NCBI RefSeq assembly: GCF_003337375.1
Contig: NZ_QPJD01000002.1
Location: forward strand, 186,001-250,000
DNA length: 64,000 nt
Source of the DNA: Paenibacillus prosopidis
Lineage (GTDB): Bacteria > Bacillota > Bacilli > Paenibacillales > Paenibacillaceae
Direction: 5' to 3'
How positions within the stretch are numbered: the first letter of the stretch is position 1; every line of letters starts with the position of its first letter. Shown piece by piece: positions 7,021-14,940 of this stretch. Below the pieces are notes generated by a model that saw nothing but the letters and a program-made list of their open reading frames with translations, did no database searches and was not told where the DNA came from. A program made the position numbers and the translations under genes.

Positions 7021-8181
7021 TCAGCCTATAACTAAGCTTGATTGCTCCTTTATTTCTTGTAAGCACTTTAAGTTAAACATCATGCTGAACGTTGTTTCCT
7101 TTTGATTCGAGGAAAATGTAATATCTCCTTGATTTCTGTTCATGATCTGCTTGCTTATGGCTAATCCAAGCCCTGTACCTTCCTTCTTACTAGTAACAAA
7201 AGGAGTAAAGAGCGAATCTTTAATCGTTGTTGGAATTTCAGGTCCATTGTTTGAAATCGAGAGCAGATAGGTTTCTCCTTCGATCTTGCTGGAAACGACG
7301 ATTTTCCTGCCCGTACTGACTTGGTACAATGCGTCTATACTATTGATTAAGATGTTTGATAAAACTTGCTGTATCGCGATTTTTTGTATATGCAGCGAAC
7401 AATCTTGAATGGCATCATAATTTAGCTCAATATTCTCATCTATTATCCGAGGGTAAATTAATGAAATAACGGTTTCGATAATGGTGCTTGCAGATACATC
7501 AGCAAATGATTCTTCAATCACATCTTTTTTGGAGAAGCTGAGGAATCCGGTTATATGCATCTGTATGTTTTGAAATTCCATCTCGATTATTTCCAGGTAA
7601 TTGATTAACTTATCAAAAGAACGATCGTTAATTTGTTTACGCATGATCTTGATAAATCCTAGAACAGACGTCAACGGATTTCTTATCTCATGTGCCATGC
7701 TGGCAGCCATTTTACCTATAATTGTCATTCGATCTTCATGCAATTCCGATATGGTGCTTTCCTTATCTGCAATTAAACGGTTTGTACACTCATTGTAATA
7801 ATCAAAAATATATCGTTCAAATTGATCTAATCGCAAATTGATTTTTCGAACTACTTTCATTGGGATGATCTGATCGCCCAGTTTCTCTTCTATAAACTGC
7901 ATAACAGCATTTCTCCACAAATGATTGCTATGAAGCAACTGACTGCTCGATATGTTGTTATCGAAAAGCAATTTATAATACCGCGGAACAGCTTTAACGT
8001 GCTCGTGCGACTCAAATGGAGAATCAGTATCCAGCATGAAAGCAAAATAACTAAGCCCATCTTGCAATAAACTCGCTTCATCTAACATGTCTAAGGAATT
8101 TTCATGAAAATCATCCAGCCATTTTTGTATGATGAAGTCCCTATTATTTCGTAGCGATATTAGAAATTGCGATTCATTCAT
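7021..8181 (-). CDS. Soluble sensor histidine kinase, sporulation-kinase-like
   Basis: A 386-residue kinase with no membrane segment. Residues 1-150 form an all-helical N-terminal region of unknown sensing function. Then come a DHp domain with the phospho-acceptor in MAHEIRNPLTSVLGF (His164) and an ATPase domain with the N-box (SNILINSIDALY, Asn276), a G1-type block (ISNNGPEIP), the F-box TPFVTSKKEGTGLGL, and a final beta sheet. The H-box sequence is the type found in Bacillus Kin kinases that feed Spo0F. No response regulator is adjacent, so it is an orphan. ATG at 8181 is chosen because AAGGAG lies 10 bases upstream; a longer in-frame extension to 8262 lacks such a site. It is divergent from the Trp/Asp-rich peptide gene. 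Confidence 0.85.
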   Translation of the reverse strand: MNESQFLISLRNNRDFIIQKWLDDFHENSLDMLDEASLLQDGLSYFAFMLDTDSPFESHEHVKAVPRYYKLLFDNNISSSQLLHSNHLWRNAVMQFIEEKLGDQIIPMKVVRKINLRLDQFERYIFDYYNECTNRLIADKESTISELHEDRMTIIGKMAASMAHEIRNPLTSVLGFIKIMRKQINDRSFDKLINYLEIIEMEFQNIQMHITGFLSFSKKDVIEESFADVSASTIIETVISLIYPRIIDENIELNYDAIQDCSLHIQKIAIQQVLSNILINSIDALYQVSTGRKIVVSSKIEGETYLLSISNNGPEIPTTIKDSLFTPFVTSKKEGTGLGLAISKQIMNRNQGDITFSSNQKETTFSMMFNLKCLQEIKEQSSLVIG

Positions 8182-8364
8182 GATTTTTAGCTCCTTGATA
8201 GTATCCATACCATTTCTACAAAATAAACCTAACTCCTTCCGGTTCCCAAATCTCATATCCAAATCTTTGTAATTATGCGTTTACAAAAATACGGTTTTAT
8301 TATAAAATTCTTTATAGCGAACGTAAAGTTCTCAATCAATGTTTTGTCGGAAGGTGTTGATGTT

Positions 8365-8679
8365 ATGTCAAAGATGAAAAAAATCATCAGTCTTACCGTA
8401 TTGATTAGCGTACTTATGTTCCCGGCTTCCGCATTCGCTTCTTCAAATCATTCAACATCAGATAACAAGAAGAACTTTTTCTCGAATGTGGTTTCTTTTA
8501 TTACCTTTAAAGGAAACGACACTTATCAATCTGACAAATATACAGTGTATAAAGATTGGGATAATAAAGGATGGATGGATTGGTTTGAAGATAAAGACGA
8601 CTGGTGGGATGACATCTGCTGGTGGGAAGACAACAAAACGGATTCCTTTAAAATGTGGGAACGGTATTATTGCTACTGA
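8365..8679 (+). CDS. Secreted Trp/Asp-rich small protein
   Basis: A 104-residue protein with a clear signal peptide (basic MSKMKK, hydrophobic core, predicted cleavage after PASAFA near residue 25). The mature part of about 79 residues is polar first, then strikingly rich in Trp and Asp: the last 48 residues hold eight Trp, many Asp/Lys and two Cys (DDICWW and YYCY). No known family is recognised. ATG at 8365 has GGAAGG 10 bases upstream; a longer upstream reading to 8275 is less likely because it would remove the signal peptide from the N terminus. A terminator follows. Confidence 0.7.
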   Translation: MSKMKKIISLTVLISVLMFPASAFASSNHSTSDNKKNFFSNVVSFITFKGNDTYQSDKYTVYKDWDNKGWMDWFEDKDDWWDDICWWEDNKTDSFKMWERYYCY

Positions 8680-8712
8680 TCTTACTCAACAGTGGCCTTT
8701 TTATAAAAATAC

Positions 8713-8760
8713 AAGAACCGCCCTTTATGTAGAACAATCTACTTAGAGGACGGTCTTTTT
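8713..8760. terminator. Terminator after Trp/Asp-rich protein gene
   Basis: AGAACCG-CCT...GTAGA pairs with TCTAC...AGG-CGGTCT with small internal mismatches, followed by a T-run. It lies immediately before the stop of the convergent cotJC gene. Confidence 0.75.
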
Positions 8761-8763
8761 TGA

Positions 8764-9333
8764 TTAATAATATATTTTTTCATCCCGTTTTTCTTTCAAT
8801 ATTTCAACCGCCTCGCGGAAACGAAGGGAATGCACGATTTCCCGCTCACGCAAAAACTTCAAGCTGTCCTGCAGATCGACGTCGTCTGTCAAATCAATCA
8901 GCCATTGATAAGTTGCCCTTGCCTTCTCCTCTGCTGCTATATCCTCATATAGATCAGCTATCGGATCCCCTTTTGCTTGAATATAAGCGGCTGTCCACGG
9001 AACGCCGGATGCATTTTGGTAGAACAACGCATTGTCATGCGCCGCGTAATGGTCTCCCAATCCAGCAGCTCTCATTTGATCCGGCGTAGCGTCCTTCGTC
9101 AATTTGTAAACCATTGTGGCGATCATTTCGAGATGCGCAAATTCCTCCGTGCCGATGTCCGTCAGCAATCCGATGACTTTATCCGGAATCGAGTAACGCT
9201 GATTTAAATAACGCAGCGCTGCTGCAAGCTCCCCGTCAGCCCCGCCATATTGCTCCAATAGAAATTTGGCCATTAGCGGATCGCACTTGCTGACCCGAAC
9301 AGGATATTGGAGCTTCTTCTCATACACCCACAT
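8764..9333 (-). CDS. cotJC: Spore coat protein CotJC (manganese-catalase-like)
   Basis: A 189-residue ferritin-fold protein of the manganese catalase family found in the spore coat. Metal-ligand-type residues are visible in ADGELAAALRYL, GTEEFAHLEMI and AAEEKARATYQWL. The length matches CotJC of Bacillus subtilis. Its activity in spores may be hydrogen peroxide removal or structural; the sequence does not decide. ATG at 9333 is chosen over the preceding TTG because AAGGAGGT lies 8 bases upstream. It is the last gene of cotJA-cotJB-cotJC. Confidence 0.95.
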   Translation of the reverse strand: MWVYEKKLQYPVRVSKCDPLMAKFLLEQYGGADGELAAALRYLNQRYSIPDKVIGLLTDIGTEEFAHLEMIATMVYKLTKDATPDQMRAAGLGDHYAAHDNALFYQNASGVPWTAAYIQAKGDPIADLYEDIAAEEKARATYQWLIDLTDDVDLQDSLKFLREREIVHSLRFREAVEILKEKRDEKIYY

Positions 9334-9395
9334 CAAAGTACCTCCTTCAACATACGCATTAGCAAATTACGTTTCGAAAGTCACTGACTGGAGGT

Positions 9396-9659
9396 CTATA
9401 CCTGCCAAGGCCAAGGTGTATCGTTCCATGCCCAAGGTACGCTGGAGAAGCTATGCCCGAAATTCATTAGCGGGCCGTATTGTGATTCAAATTGGTGTGC
9501 AATCCGCATCCTTAACTCAGCGTACTGGTTGTACTGCTGAATCGCATTTGCATCCATTGGATGCGTGTCTAAGTACAAATTTAACTCGACCAGGACAAAA
9601 TCGACTGCCTGCAGCTCATGCAGCTGCTTGTAGTAGGCGTCATCCACCATTTTGTGCAT
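9396..9659 (-). CDS. cotJB: Spore coat protein CotJB
   Basis: An 87-residue protein with the CotJB pattern: YYKQLHELQAVDFVLVELNLYLDTHP near the N terminus and a Trp/Pro-rich end (WAWNDTPWPW). It works with CotJA and CotJC in coat assembly; no enzymatic role is known. ATG at 9659 starts 2 bases after the cotJA stop and is preceded by AAGGTGATG, so translation is coupled to cotJA. Confidence 0.95.
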   Translation of the reverse strand: MHKMVDDAYYKQLHELQAVDFVLVELNLYLDTHPMDANAIQQYNQYAELRMRIAHQFESQYGPLMNFGHSFSSVPWAWNDTPWPWQV

Positions 9660-9661
9660 GC

Positions 9662-9892
9662 TTAATCATCACCTTCTTCTTCTTGCCTGACTTTTTGAGG
9701 ACCGTAAGGACTGTATAACGCCGGCCAGAGCGTACCGTGCATCAAAGCCTCATAGGGATGGAATTGCGGCAAATTGGGCGGCTGAAAAGGAATAAATAAT
9801 TGAGGCGGGGTGATGTAGCTTTTCACCCTTCTTGGAGGACAAGGGTCTAGTGGGCTGACGTACGGCTCGTAATAGCGTACCTGATCATTCAC
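9662..9892 (-). CDS. cotJA: Spore coat protein CotJA
   Basis: A 76-residue, proline-rich protein with the CotJA hallmark DPCPPRRVKSYITPPQL and LPQFHPYEALMHGTLWPALY. The start is taken as GTG at 9892, with GAGAGGAG 9 bases upstream. A longer frame to TTG at 9928 is rejected because that codon falls inside the proposed sigma-E -10 element and has no ribosome site. First gene of the cotJ operon, which in Bacillus subtilis is transcribed in the mother cell. Confidence 0.93.
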   Translation of the reverse strand: MNDQVRYYEPYVSPLDPCPPRRVKSYITPPQLFIPFQPPNLPQFHPYEALMHGTLWPALYSPYGPQKVRQEEEGDD

Positions 9893-9926
9893 GATCGCAG
9901 ACTCCTCTCGCTGTTTTCTTCGACCC

Positions 9927-9957
9927 AATATATGAATTACGGCTTGACTAAAATAAC
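9927..9957 (-). promoter_or_regulatory. Candidate sigma-E promoter of cotJABC
   Basis: On the minus strand, CATATATT (9927-9934) fits the sigma-E -10 consensus CATACA-T well. GTTATTT (9951-9957), 16 bases upstream, is a moderate -35. The expected transcript start lies just upstream of the cotJA ribosome site. The sigma-E dependence of cotJ in Bacillus subtilis makes this plausible; the -35 match is only partial. Confidence 0.45.
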
Positions 9958-10003
9958 TTTTATTTCAGTTAGCTTGGCATTAGCAATCTTTCCGTAAGCC
10001 AAT

Positions 10004-10034
10004 AAAAAAACCGCTTGAGCGTTAGCTTAAGCGG
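10004..10034 (-). terminator. Terminator of sugar ABC transporter operon
   Basis: CCGCTTGAGC (10011-10020) pairs with GCTTAAGCGG (10025-10034). On the minus strand it is followed by seven T residues, placing it 35 bases after the permease stop. Confidence 0.85.
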
Positions 10035-10068
10035 CAATAGCCTTACCAATATTAACGATTATTTCAGC

Positions 10069-11061
10069 TCAATGGTTTCTCCTGTAATAGGTAATGGCAA
10101 GAGCCAGAGCAAGTACTGAGCCCTTCACAATATCCATCGCGTAATACGGTACGGACAGCATGATGAGACCATTAGATAGAATACCGATCAGTACAGCGCC
10201 CGCAAACGTACCGAACGCATTTGGCTTTCCTGCTCCCAGTACGGAATACCCGATAAAAGCGGCTGCAACGGCATCCATCAAATAGGGGCCTCCCGCATTT
10301 ACTTCGGCGTTCATGACCCTTGCACCAAGCACGATACCGCCTACTGCTGCAAATAAAGCTGATATTAAATAGGCAGTCAACCGATATCTGCTTACTGCAA
10401 TACCGGACAGCTTAGCCGCCTCAGGATTGCCGCCAATCATATACATATAACGGCCATGCTTCGTATACGTAAGGAATAAATGAACCGAAACCACGATGAG
10501 CAGCATGATAATAATAATCCAAGGAACCTGTCCCAGCTTTCCAAACACTTTTGGAATTTGTCCTGCAGCGAAATCTCCGTTCGGCATAATCATGTTCTGC
10601 GAGATGGTCGCCCCCCTAGTGTAGGTAAGCGCCACACCCTGAAAGACGAACATCGTCGCCAGCGTCATCAGCATATCCTGAATCTTGAAATTGATGACCA
10701 GAAAGGCGTTAATCAAACCGACAACCAGACAGAACAAGATCGTGACCGCAATGCCCAAGCCGAAGTTATGCCCGTGCCAAACGTACATGGAGATAACGAG
10801 TGCATTCGCTAATGATGCTACCGATCCGACCGAAAGGTCAAAACCGCCGACAGCCAGCGAAACCGTCAAACCGATCGCAATAATCGTAACGATTGAAATC
10901 GATCGTAAAATATTAATAATATTGGCTGCGTTCAAAAAATTTTCGGTAACCGTACCAAACACAGCAATCAACAGCAAAATCGTAATTAGCGTTCCGTATT
11001 TGTACAAAAAATCGAATAAGTGAAACGTTTTTTTCTCCCGAACCGGTTCGGCAGCATTCAT
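10069..11061 (-). CDS. Sugar ABC transporter permease, RbsC type
   Basis: A 330-residue permease of the BPD_transp_2 family with about ten hydrophobic segments. It has the family's GLTVSLAVGGFDLSVGSV block (residues 63-80) and the C-terminal AAAFIGYSVLGAGKPNAFGTFAGA block. It forms the membrane channel of a ribose/galactose-type importer in partnership with the ATPase and lipoprotein encoded upstream. ATG at 11061 overlaps the ATPase stop by four bases (ATGA), indicating coupled translation. The substrate cannot be read from the sequence; no sugar kinase, isomerase or regulator adjoins it. Confidence 0.9.
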   Translation of the reverse strand: MNAAEPVREKKTFHLFDFLYKYGTLITILLLIAVFGTVTENFLNAANIINILRSISIVTIIAIGLTVSLAVGGFDLSVGSVASLANALVISMYVWHGHNFGLGIAVTILFCLVVGLINAFLVINFKIQDMLMTLATMFVFQGVALTYTRGATISQNMIMPNGDFAAGQIPKVFGKLGQVPWIIIIMLLIVVSVHLFLTYTKHGRYMYMIGGNPEAAKLSGIAVSRYRLTAYLISALFAAVGGIVLGARVMNAEVNAGGPYLMDAVAAAFIGYSVLGAGKPNAFGTFAGAVLIGILSNGLIMLSVPYYAMDIVKGSVLALALAITYYRRNH

Positions 11062-12578
11062 GTTAACAAGCCTCCAGTGCTGTACAGCAAAATCTCTTCC
11101 TCATCGGTATTCCGTGTCTCCAGCTCTTTGATAATGCTCCCGTCGTACATGACGTAGATTCTATCCGTAATGCCGATTATTTCCGACATTTCGCTGGAGG
11201 CATAAAGTATACATTTCCCTCGACCCGCGAGCTCCGCAACCAAATCATAAATATCCCGCTTCGCCCCCACATCGACACCTTTGGTAGGCTCGTCGAAGAT
11301 GTAGACGTCCGCGTCCACGAGCAGCCACTTCCCGATCGCAACCTTCTGTTGGTTACCGCCAGAGAGGTTTTTCACGATTGCTTGCCCGTTAGGCGTTTTG
11401 ATGCCCAAATTGCGGATTATTTCTGCAGAGGCGTTCTTTTCCTTGGCGGTGCTTAGCCATGGTCCCAATCTTGTGAACCGGGATAGAATGGCTGCTGTTA
11501 AATTAACGGAAACCGATTCCTCTACAAAGACACCCTCCCGCCTCCGTTCCTCGGGTACAAGCGCGAGACCGTTTTGTACTGCCTCATAAGGTGTGTTGAT
11601 ACGCAGCTTGCGTCCCTCTAAATAGATATCGCCCGATGAGGTCTCCGACGCACCGAACAATGCGCGGCACAGCTCCGTTTTACCGGCGCCGACCAATCCT
11701 GCAAGTCCGACGATTTCCCCTTTGCGGATATACAGATCCACATTGTTCACCTTGCCTTTGTCGCGAATGCCTTTCGCTTCAAAGCATTTCCCGCCAATCG
11801 TCGTTTCGGTTTGAGGAAACTGTCCATCCATTTTCGCTCCGAGCATATATTCGACGACTTTGTGCTGGTCGATCTTGGCGAGCTCTTCTCTAACAACGAG
11901 CTGTCCATCCCTCATTATCGTAATGTCGTCACAGATCTTGTACAGCTCCGGAAGGCGGTGCGAGATGAATATAATACCTACTCCGTCCGTTTTCAATTTT
12001 CGGATAAGACGGAACAATTGCTCTGTTTCACTGTGACTTAGCGGAGCCGTCGGCTCGTCCAGAACAAGAAAACGGCATTGCTTCGATACCGCACGGGCAA
12101 TAAGCACCATTTGTTTCTCGGCAAGCGTCAAGTCTTGAACGAGCTTTCTCGTAGAAACCTTAACATTCATTTTGTCTAAAACCGCCTGTGCCGATTGATG
12201 CAGCTGCTTCCAATGGATCAGATGCCGCCCATTCATGTCATGCACCGTTTGATCCAGCATGATATTCTCCCCGACAGAGAGATTCGGAATCAATGCCGTA
12301 TCTACCTCCTGATAGACAACCTGAATGCCGTTATCCTTCGCTTCCTTCGGATTACGAATATGCACTTCCTTGCCGTCGATACAAATTTCGCCGGTATAAT
12401 GATCATACACTCCTGCAAGCACCTTCATGAGCGTAGACTTCCCTGCTCCATTTGCCCCGATCAAGGCATGCGCTCTTCCGGCAACGGTATAAAAATCAAC
12501 TTCGGTTAGCGCCTTCACGCCTGGAAATGCAATCGAGATCCGTTTCATATCCAGCCGGCTTGCCTTTGAGTCGGTCAA
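11058..12578 (-). CDS. Sugar ABC transporter ATPase, RbsA type (two NBDs)
   Basis: A 506-residue protein with two fused ATPase domains, as in RbsA/MglA. The first has Walker A GANGAGKST, signature-region LTLAEKQMVLIARA and Walker B VLDEPTAPLS. The second has GLVGAGKTE replacing the canonical Walker A, a signature LSGGNQQKVAIGKW and Walker B IFDEPTKGVD. This asymmetry is normal for the family. The start is TTG at 12578, with AAGGAAGGTGGG just upstream. A longer frame to 12623 would begin inside the stem-loop at 12611-12636 and is less likely. It powers uptake with the RbsC-type permease downstream. Confidence 0.88.
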   Translation of the reverse strand: MTDSKASRLDMKRISIAFPGVKALTEVDFYTVAGRAHALIGANGAGKSTLMKVLAGVYDHYTGEICIDGKEVHIRNPKEAKDNGIQVVYQEVDTALIPNLSVGENIMLDQTVHDMNGRHLIHWKQLHQSAQAVLDKMNVKVSTRKLVQDLTLAEKQMVLIARAVSKQCRFLVLDEPTAPLSHSETEQLFRLIRKLKTDGVGIIFISHRLPELYKICDDITIMRDGQLVVREELAKIDQHKVVEYMLGAKMDGQFPQTETTIGGKCFEAKGIRDKGKVNNVDLYIRKGEIVGLAGLVGAGKTELCRALFGASETSSGDIYLEGRKLRINTPYEAVQNGLALVPEERRREGVFVEESVSVNLTAAILSRFTRLGPWLSTAKEKNASAEIIRNLGIKTPNGQAIVKNLSGGNQQKVAIGKWLLVDADVYIFDEPTKGVDVGAKRDIYDLVAELAGRGKCILYASSEMSEIIGITDRIYVMYDGSIIKELETRNTDEEEILLYSTGGLLT

Positions 12579-12610
12579 CAGACCCACCTTCCTTTCCAAA
12601 CAGGATAGAA

Positions 12611-12636
12611 CGCCCTTATCCAACTGGATAAGGGCG
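12611..12636 (-). other. Intercistronic stem-loop between binding protein and ATPase genes
   Basis: CGCCCTTATCC and GGATAAGGGCG form a perfect 11-bp stem with a four-base loop and no T-run. Such hairpins between a solute-binding-protein gene and its transporter genes often protect or pause the mRNA so that the binding protein is made in excess. That role is inferred here. Confidence 0.6.
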
Positions 12637-12671
12637 CCTATATGATAAAGCTATTTTATCATGTTTGCACC

Positions 12672-13796
12672 TTACTTGCCGTTCGCTTTTTTCAAAGCTT
12701 TCATCCACTCTTCTTCGAAGGCATCCGTCGTGCCCCAGCCTGGAATGATATCAGCAAGGCTCACCATGTTGACCGGTGAACTTGATTTTTTCAAGCTTTC
12801 CTGGTCAATGAGCGCAGCATCCAGACTGTAAGCAGCAGGCGTTTCTTCACCGGCAATTTTTTTAGCGAGCAGTCTGACGTTAACCGCACCGATCATTTTC
12901 GGATCTACTGCCGCTGTAGCTGCCCACGGGCTGTTCTCCTCCTGCATAATTTGCAAATCGGCGTTCGATACGTCGATACCGTAAATCTTAATTTCAGTCC
13001 GGCCCGCTTCAATCAACGCTCTGGCAGCACCGATTGCAAAGGCGTCCCAAGTTGCAAAGATGGCGTCAATCTCGCCTTTCGGGTGCTTTGTCAGCATCGC
13101 TGCAACCGCATTTTGCGTCTCAACCGAAGTGTTCTCGTTCGCTACGCCGAACCGTTCGATTTCTTTAATGCCAGGGTATTTTGACAGTGTGTCCTGATAC
13201 ACTTTATTGCGTCGAACCATCGGCGGGAATCCATCCACCCACAAATAAACAATTTTAGCTTCTTCACCTTTTTCCTTCACCAGCTGTTCAAGCGCATATT
13301 GAGCCAACGCTTCGTCGTTTTGCGAAGTCAGGGTTACGCCTTCAATACCGGAAAGGTCGCCAATCGAATCAAACGCTACGACTGGAATCCCTTTGTCTTT
13401 TAGCTTTTGCACGGCTTCTACCGTTGCCGGATCATCACCATGCGAAATGACGACCCCGTCATAGTCGCTGTCCGTGGCCTGAGCAATCGCATCATGGAAT
13501 TTAGCCGTGTCGCCGTTCGCAGAGAAGGTGTCTACTTTGAAGCCAAGCGCCTCCCCTTCCTGTTTTGCTCCAGCCAAAAATTGCGCCGTATGGTCATCGC
13601 CACCGATTTTGCGGATAACCATTAATTTAATTTGATCCTTCTCGGCTATAGCCGCAGGAAGATTTTCAATATCTTTGGTTACTTCGCCGGCGTTTCCGCC
13701 GTTCGAATTACCGCCGTTTGTTTGTCCGCAGCCTGTTGCGACGATCACGATCGTCATTACTAAAGCGAACAAGGTACAAAACTTCTTATTGTTCAT
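12672..13796 (-). CDS. Sugar-binding lipoprotein of ribose-type ABC transporter
   Basis: A 374-residue lipoprotein: residues 1-22 form a signal ending in the lipobox VATGC (Cys23), followed by a Gly/Asn linker and a periplasmic-binding-protein type 1 fold (Peripl_BP_4). Visible blocks include IKLMVIRKIGGDDHTAQFLAGAK at its start, a hinge-type GVVISHGDDPATVEAVQKLKDKGIPVVAFDS, and NADLQIMQEE late. It captures substrate outside the membrane for the RbsA/RbsC-type transporter encoded downstream. The substrate is unknown, with a pentose, hexose or similar molecule likely. It is the first gene of the operon, with a sigma-A-like promoter containing a palindrome upstream. Confidence 0.88.
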   Translation of the reverse strand: MNNKKFCTLFALVMTIVIVATGCGQTNGGNSNGGNAGEVTKDIENLPAAIAEKDQIKLMVIRKIGGDDHTAQFLAGAKQEGEALGFKVDTFSANGDTAKFHDAIAQATDSDYDGVVISHGDDPATVEAVQKLKDKGIPVVAFDSIGDLSGIEGVTLTSQNDEALAQYALEQLVKEKGEEAKIVYLWVDGFPPMVRRNKVYQDTLSKYPGIKEIERFGVANENTSVETQNAVAAMLTKHPKGEIDAIFATWDAFAIGAARALIEAGRTEIKIYGIDVSNADLQIMQEENSPWAATAAVDPKMIGAVNVRLLAKKIAGEETPAAYSLDAALIDQESLKKSSSPVNMVSLADIIPGWGTTDAFEEEWMKALKKANGK

Positions 13797-13837
13797 TCCG
13801 CTTTCTCTCCTTAAATTAAATATAATTAATATAAGTA

Positions 13838-13866
13838 ATCCTATAGGATATAAATAATAACGTCAA
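13838..13866 (-). promoter_or_regulatory. Candidate sigma-A promoter with overlapping palindrome
   Basis: On the minus strand: TTGACG (13861-13866), a 17-base gap, then TAGGAT (13838-13843). The perfect 12-base palindrome ATCCTATAGGAT (13838-13849) covers the -10 and could be an operator. It lies about 40 bases upstream of the lipoprotein start. No regulator is encoded nearby. Confidence 0.45.
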
Positions 13867-13878
13867 TAGAATTTGCAG

Positions 13879-13913
13879 AAAAAAAAGCCGTCTTGCCCCT
13901 TTCCAAGACGACT
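13879..13913 (-). terminator. Terminator of the PAP2/zinc-ribbon gene pair
   Basis: AGCCGTCTTG (13886-13895) pairs with CAAGACGACT (13904-13913) with one G-U pair, followed on the minus strand by a T-run. It is about 90 bases beyond the 61-residue gene's stop. Confidence 0.75.
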
Positions 13914-14001
13914 CTTCTTCGATTGTAGGTGTTCTATTAACGGATACGGCAGCTTAGGTCATTCCAACGAAGCTCGCCTGCGCCTAAAATTCAAATGTAC
14001 A

Positions 14002-14187
14002 TTAAATTTGCTGTAACCGGTATGTATATCCGCAAAACGAGCACCGGAACAGCACGCTGTCCTCTCCTATTGTAAACGTCAGCCTTTCATCATCTTCGAT
14101 TTCGACGAATTCTCTCCCATGCTCGTCCCGGTCACCGGTAGCAAACAATATAGTCTTGTTGCCGCACTCGCATTCAAAGCTCATCAT
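14002..14187 (-). CDS. Small zinc-ribbon-like protein
   Basis: A 61-residue protein with CEC near the N terminus (residues 5-7: CECGNK) and CSFCGYTY near the C terminus, giving paired Cys motifs about 42 residues apart. This is consistent with a small zinc ribbon. The middle is acidic. Function is not recognised. ATG at 14187 is preceded by GAGGAG 9 bases upstream and begins one base after the PAP2 stop, so it is co-transcribed with the PAP2 gene. Confidence 0.6.
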   Translation of the reverse strand: MMSFECECGNKTILFATGDRDEHGREFVEIEDDERLTFTIGEDSVLFRCSFCGYTYRLQQI

Positions 14188-14188
14188 A

Positions 14189-14857
14189 CTAAGCAGCTCC
14201 TCTGTTTTTGTTAAACGCGTATGTAATCATCATCAGTATGCTAATAACCGCCAATCCTGCTGCATAGCCTCCCATGATATCCGTTAAATAATGCACATGA
14301 AAATAAACCCGGCATAAACCCATCATAAGAATGAGGAGAGCAGCAACAGCAATGGCAGCAAACTTAAAGCCGCCCCGAATCGAGCTTGATTGTATAATCA
14401 TGTTTGCTAACAAACCATACATCACGATAGCAAGCATCGCATTGGCGCTGGGAAAGCTTGCCCCGTCAGCTTCGATTCCCCATGCCACGGCCGGTCTTGA
14501 ACGGTCAATCCACATTTTGAGCAGTGAATTGAGCAAATAAGCGGCTGCTACTCCGGCCATAAACGAAGCGCCGCGCAGCCAGCCTCTCATCCAGCCAATG
14601 ACCAGTGCCGAAATCAATGTTATTCCTATAATAGCAATCGTAGATCCTAATTGAGAAAACAGCTTAAATAATACGGTCATTCCATCACTCTTGAAGCCTG
14701 CCATCCATGCTTCCATTGATCGGTCAAACGCATTACCCCCTTGTTCAGGTAATGACATCACCAGTGCCGTAAGCAGCAATACGCTCACGATTAGTACAAA
14801 CATCCAGCCATTCCATTGCTTTCGAATAAATACCAGCCCCCATTTGCGTCGTTTCAT
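14189..14857 (-). CDS. PAP2-superfamily membrane phosphatase-like protein with altered motif 2
   Basis: A 222-residue protein with about six hydrophobic segments and PAP2 motifs: motif 1 KMWIDRSRP (Lys114, Arg121, Pro122) and motif 3 CRVYFHVHYLTD (Arg183, His189, Asp193). Motif 2, normally PSGH with a catalytic acid histidine, reads PSAN here (residues 136-139; Asn139 codon at 14441-14443). Family members remove phosphate from lipid phosphates such as undecaprenyl pyrophosphate or phosphatidic acid; with the histidine missing, activity may be weak or altered. ATG at 14857 has a poor ribosome site, so the exact start is uncertain. The start faces the methyltransferase gene on the other strand. 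Confidence 0.8.
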   Translation of the reverse strand: MKRRKWGLVFIRKQWNGWMFVLIVSVLLLTALVMSLPEQGGNAFDRSMEAWMAGFKSDGMTVLFKLFSQLGSTIAIIGITLISALVIGWMRGWLRGASFMAGVAAAYLLNSLLKMWIDRSRPAVAWGIEADGASFPSANAMLAIVMYGLLANMIIQSSSIRGGFKFAAIAVAALLILMMGLCRVYFHVHYLTDIMGGYAAGLAVISILMMITYAFNKNRGAA

Positions 14858-14940
14858 TGCTTCGTAGTGTTTGCTTCGATATAATTATCGTTGACATTAT
14901 TATATTACAAAAACGACGTCAAGGAAGGGTTACTGAAAAC

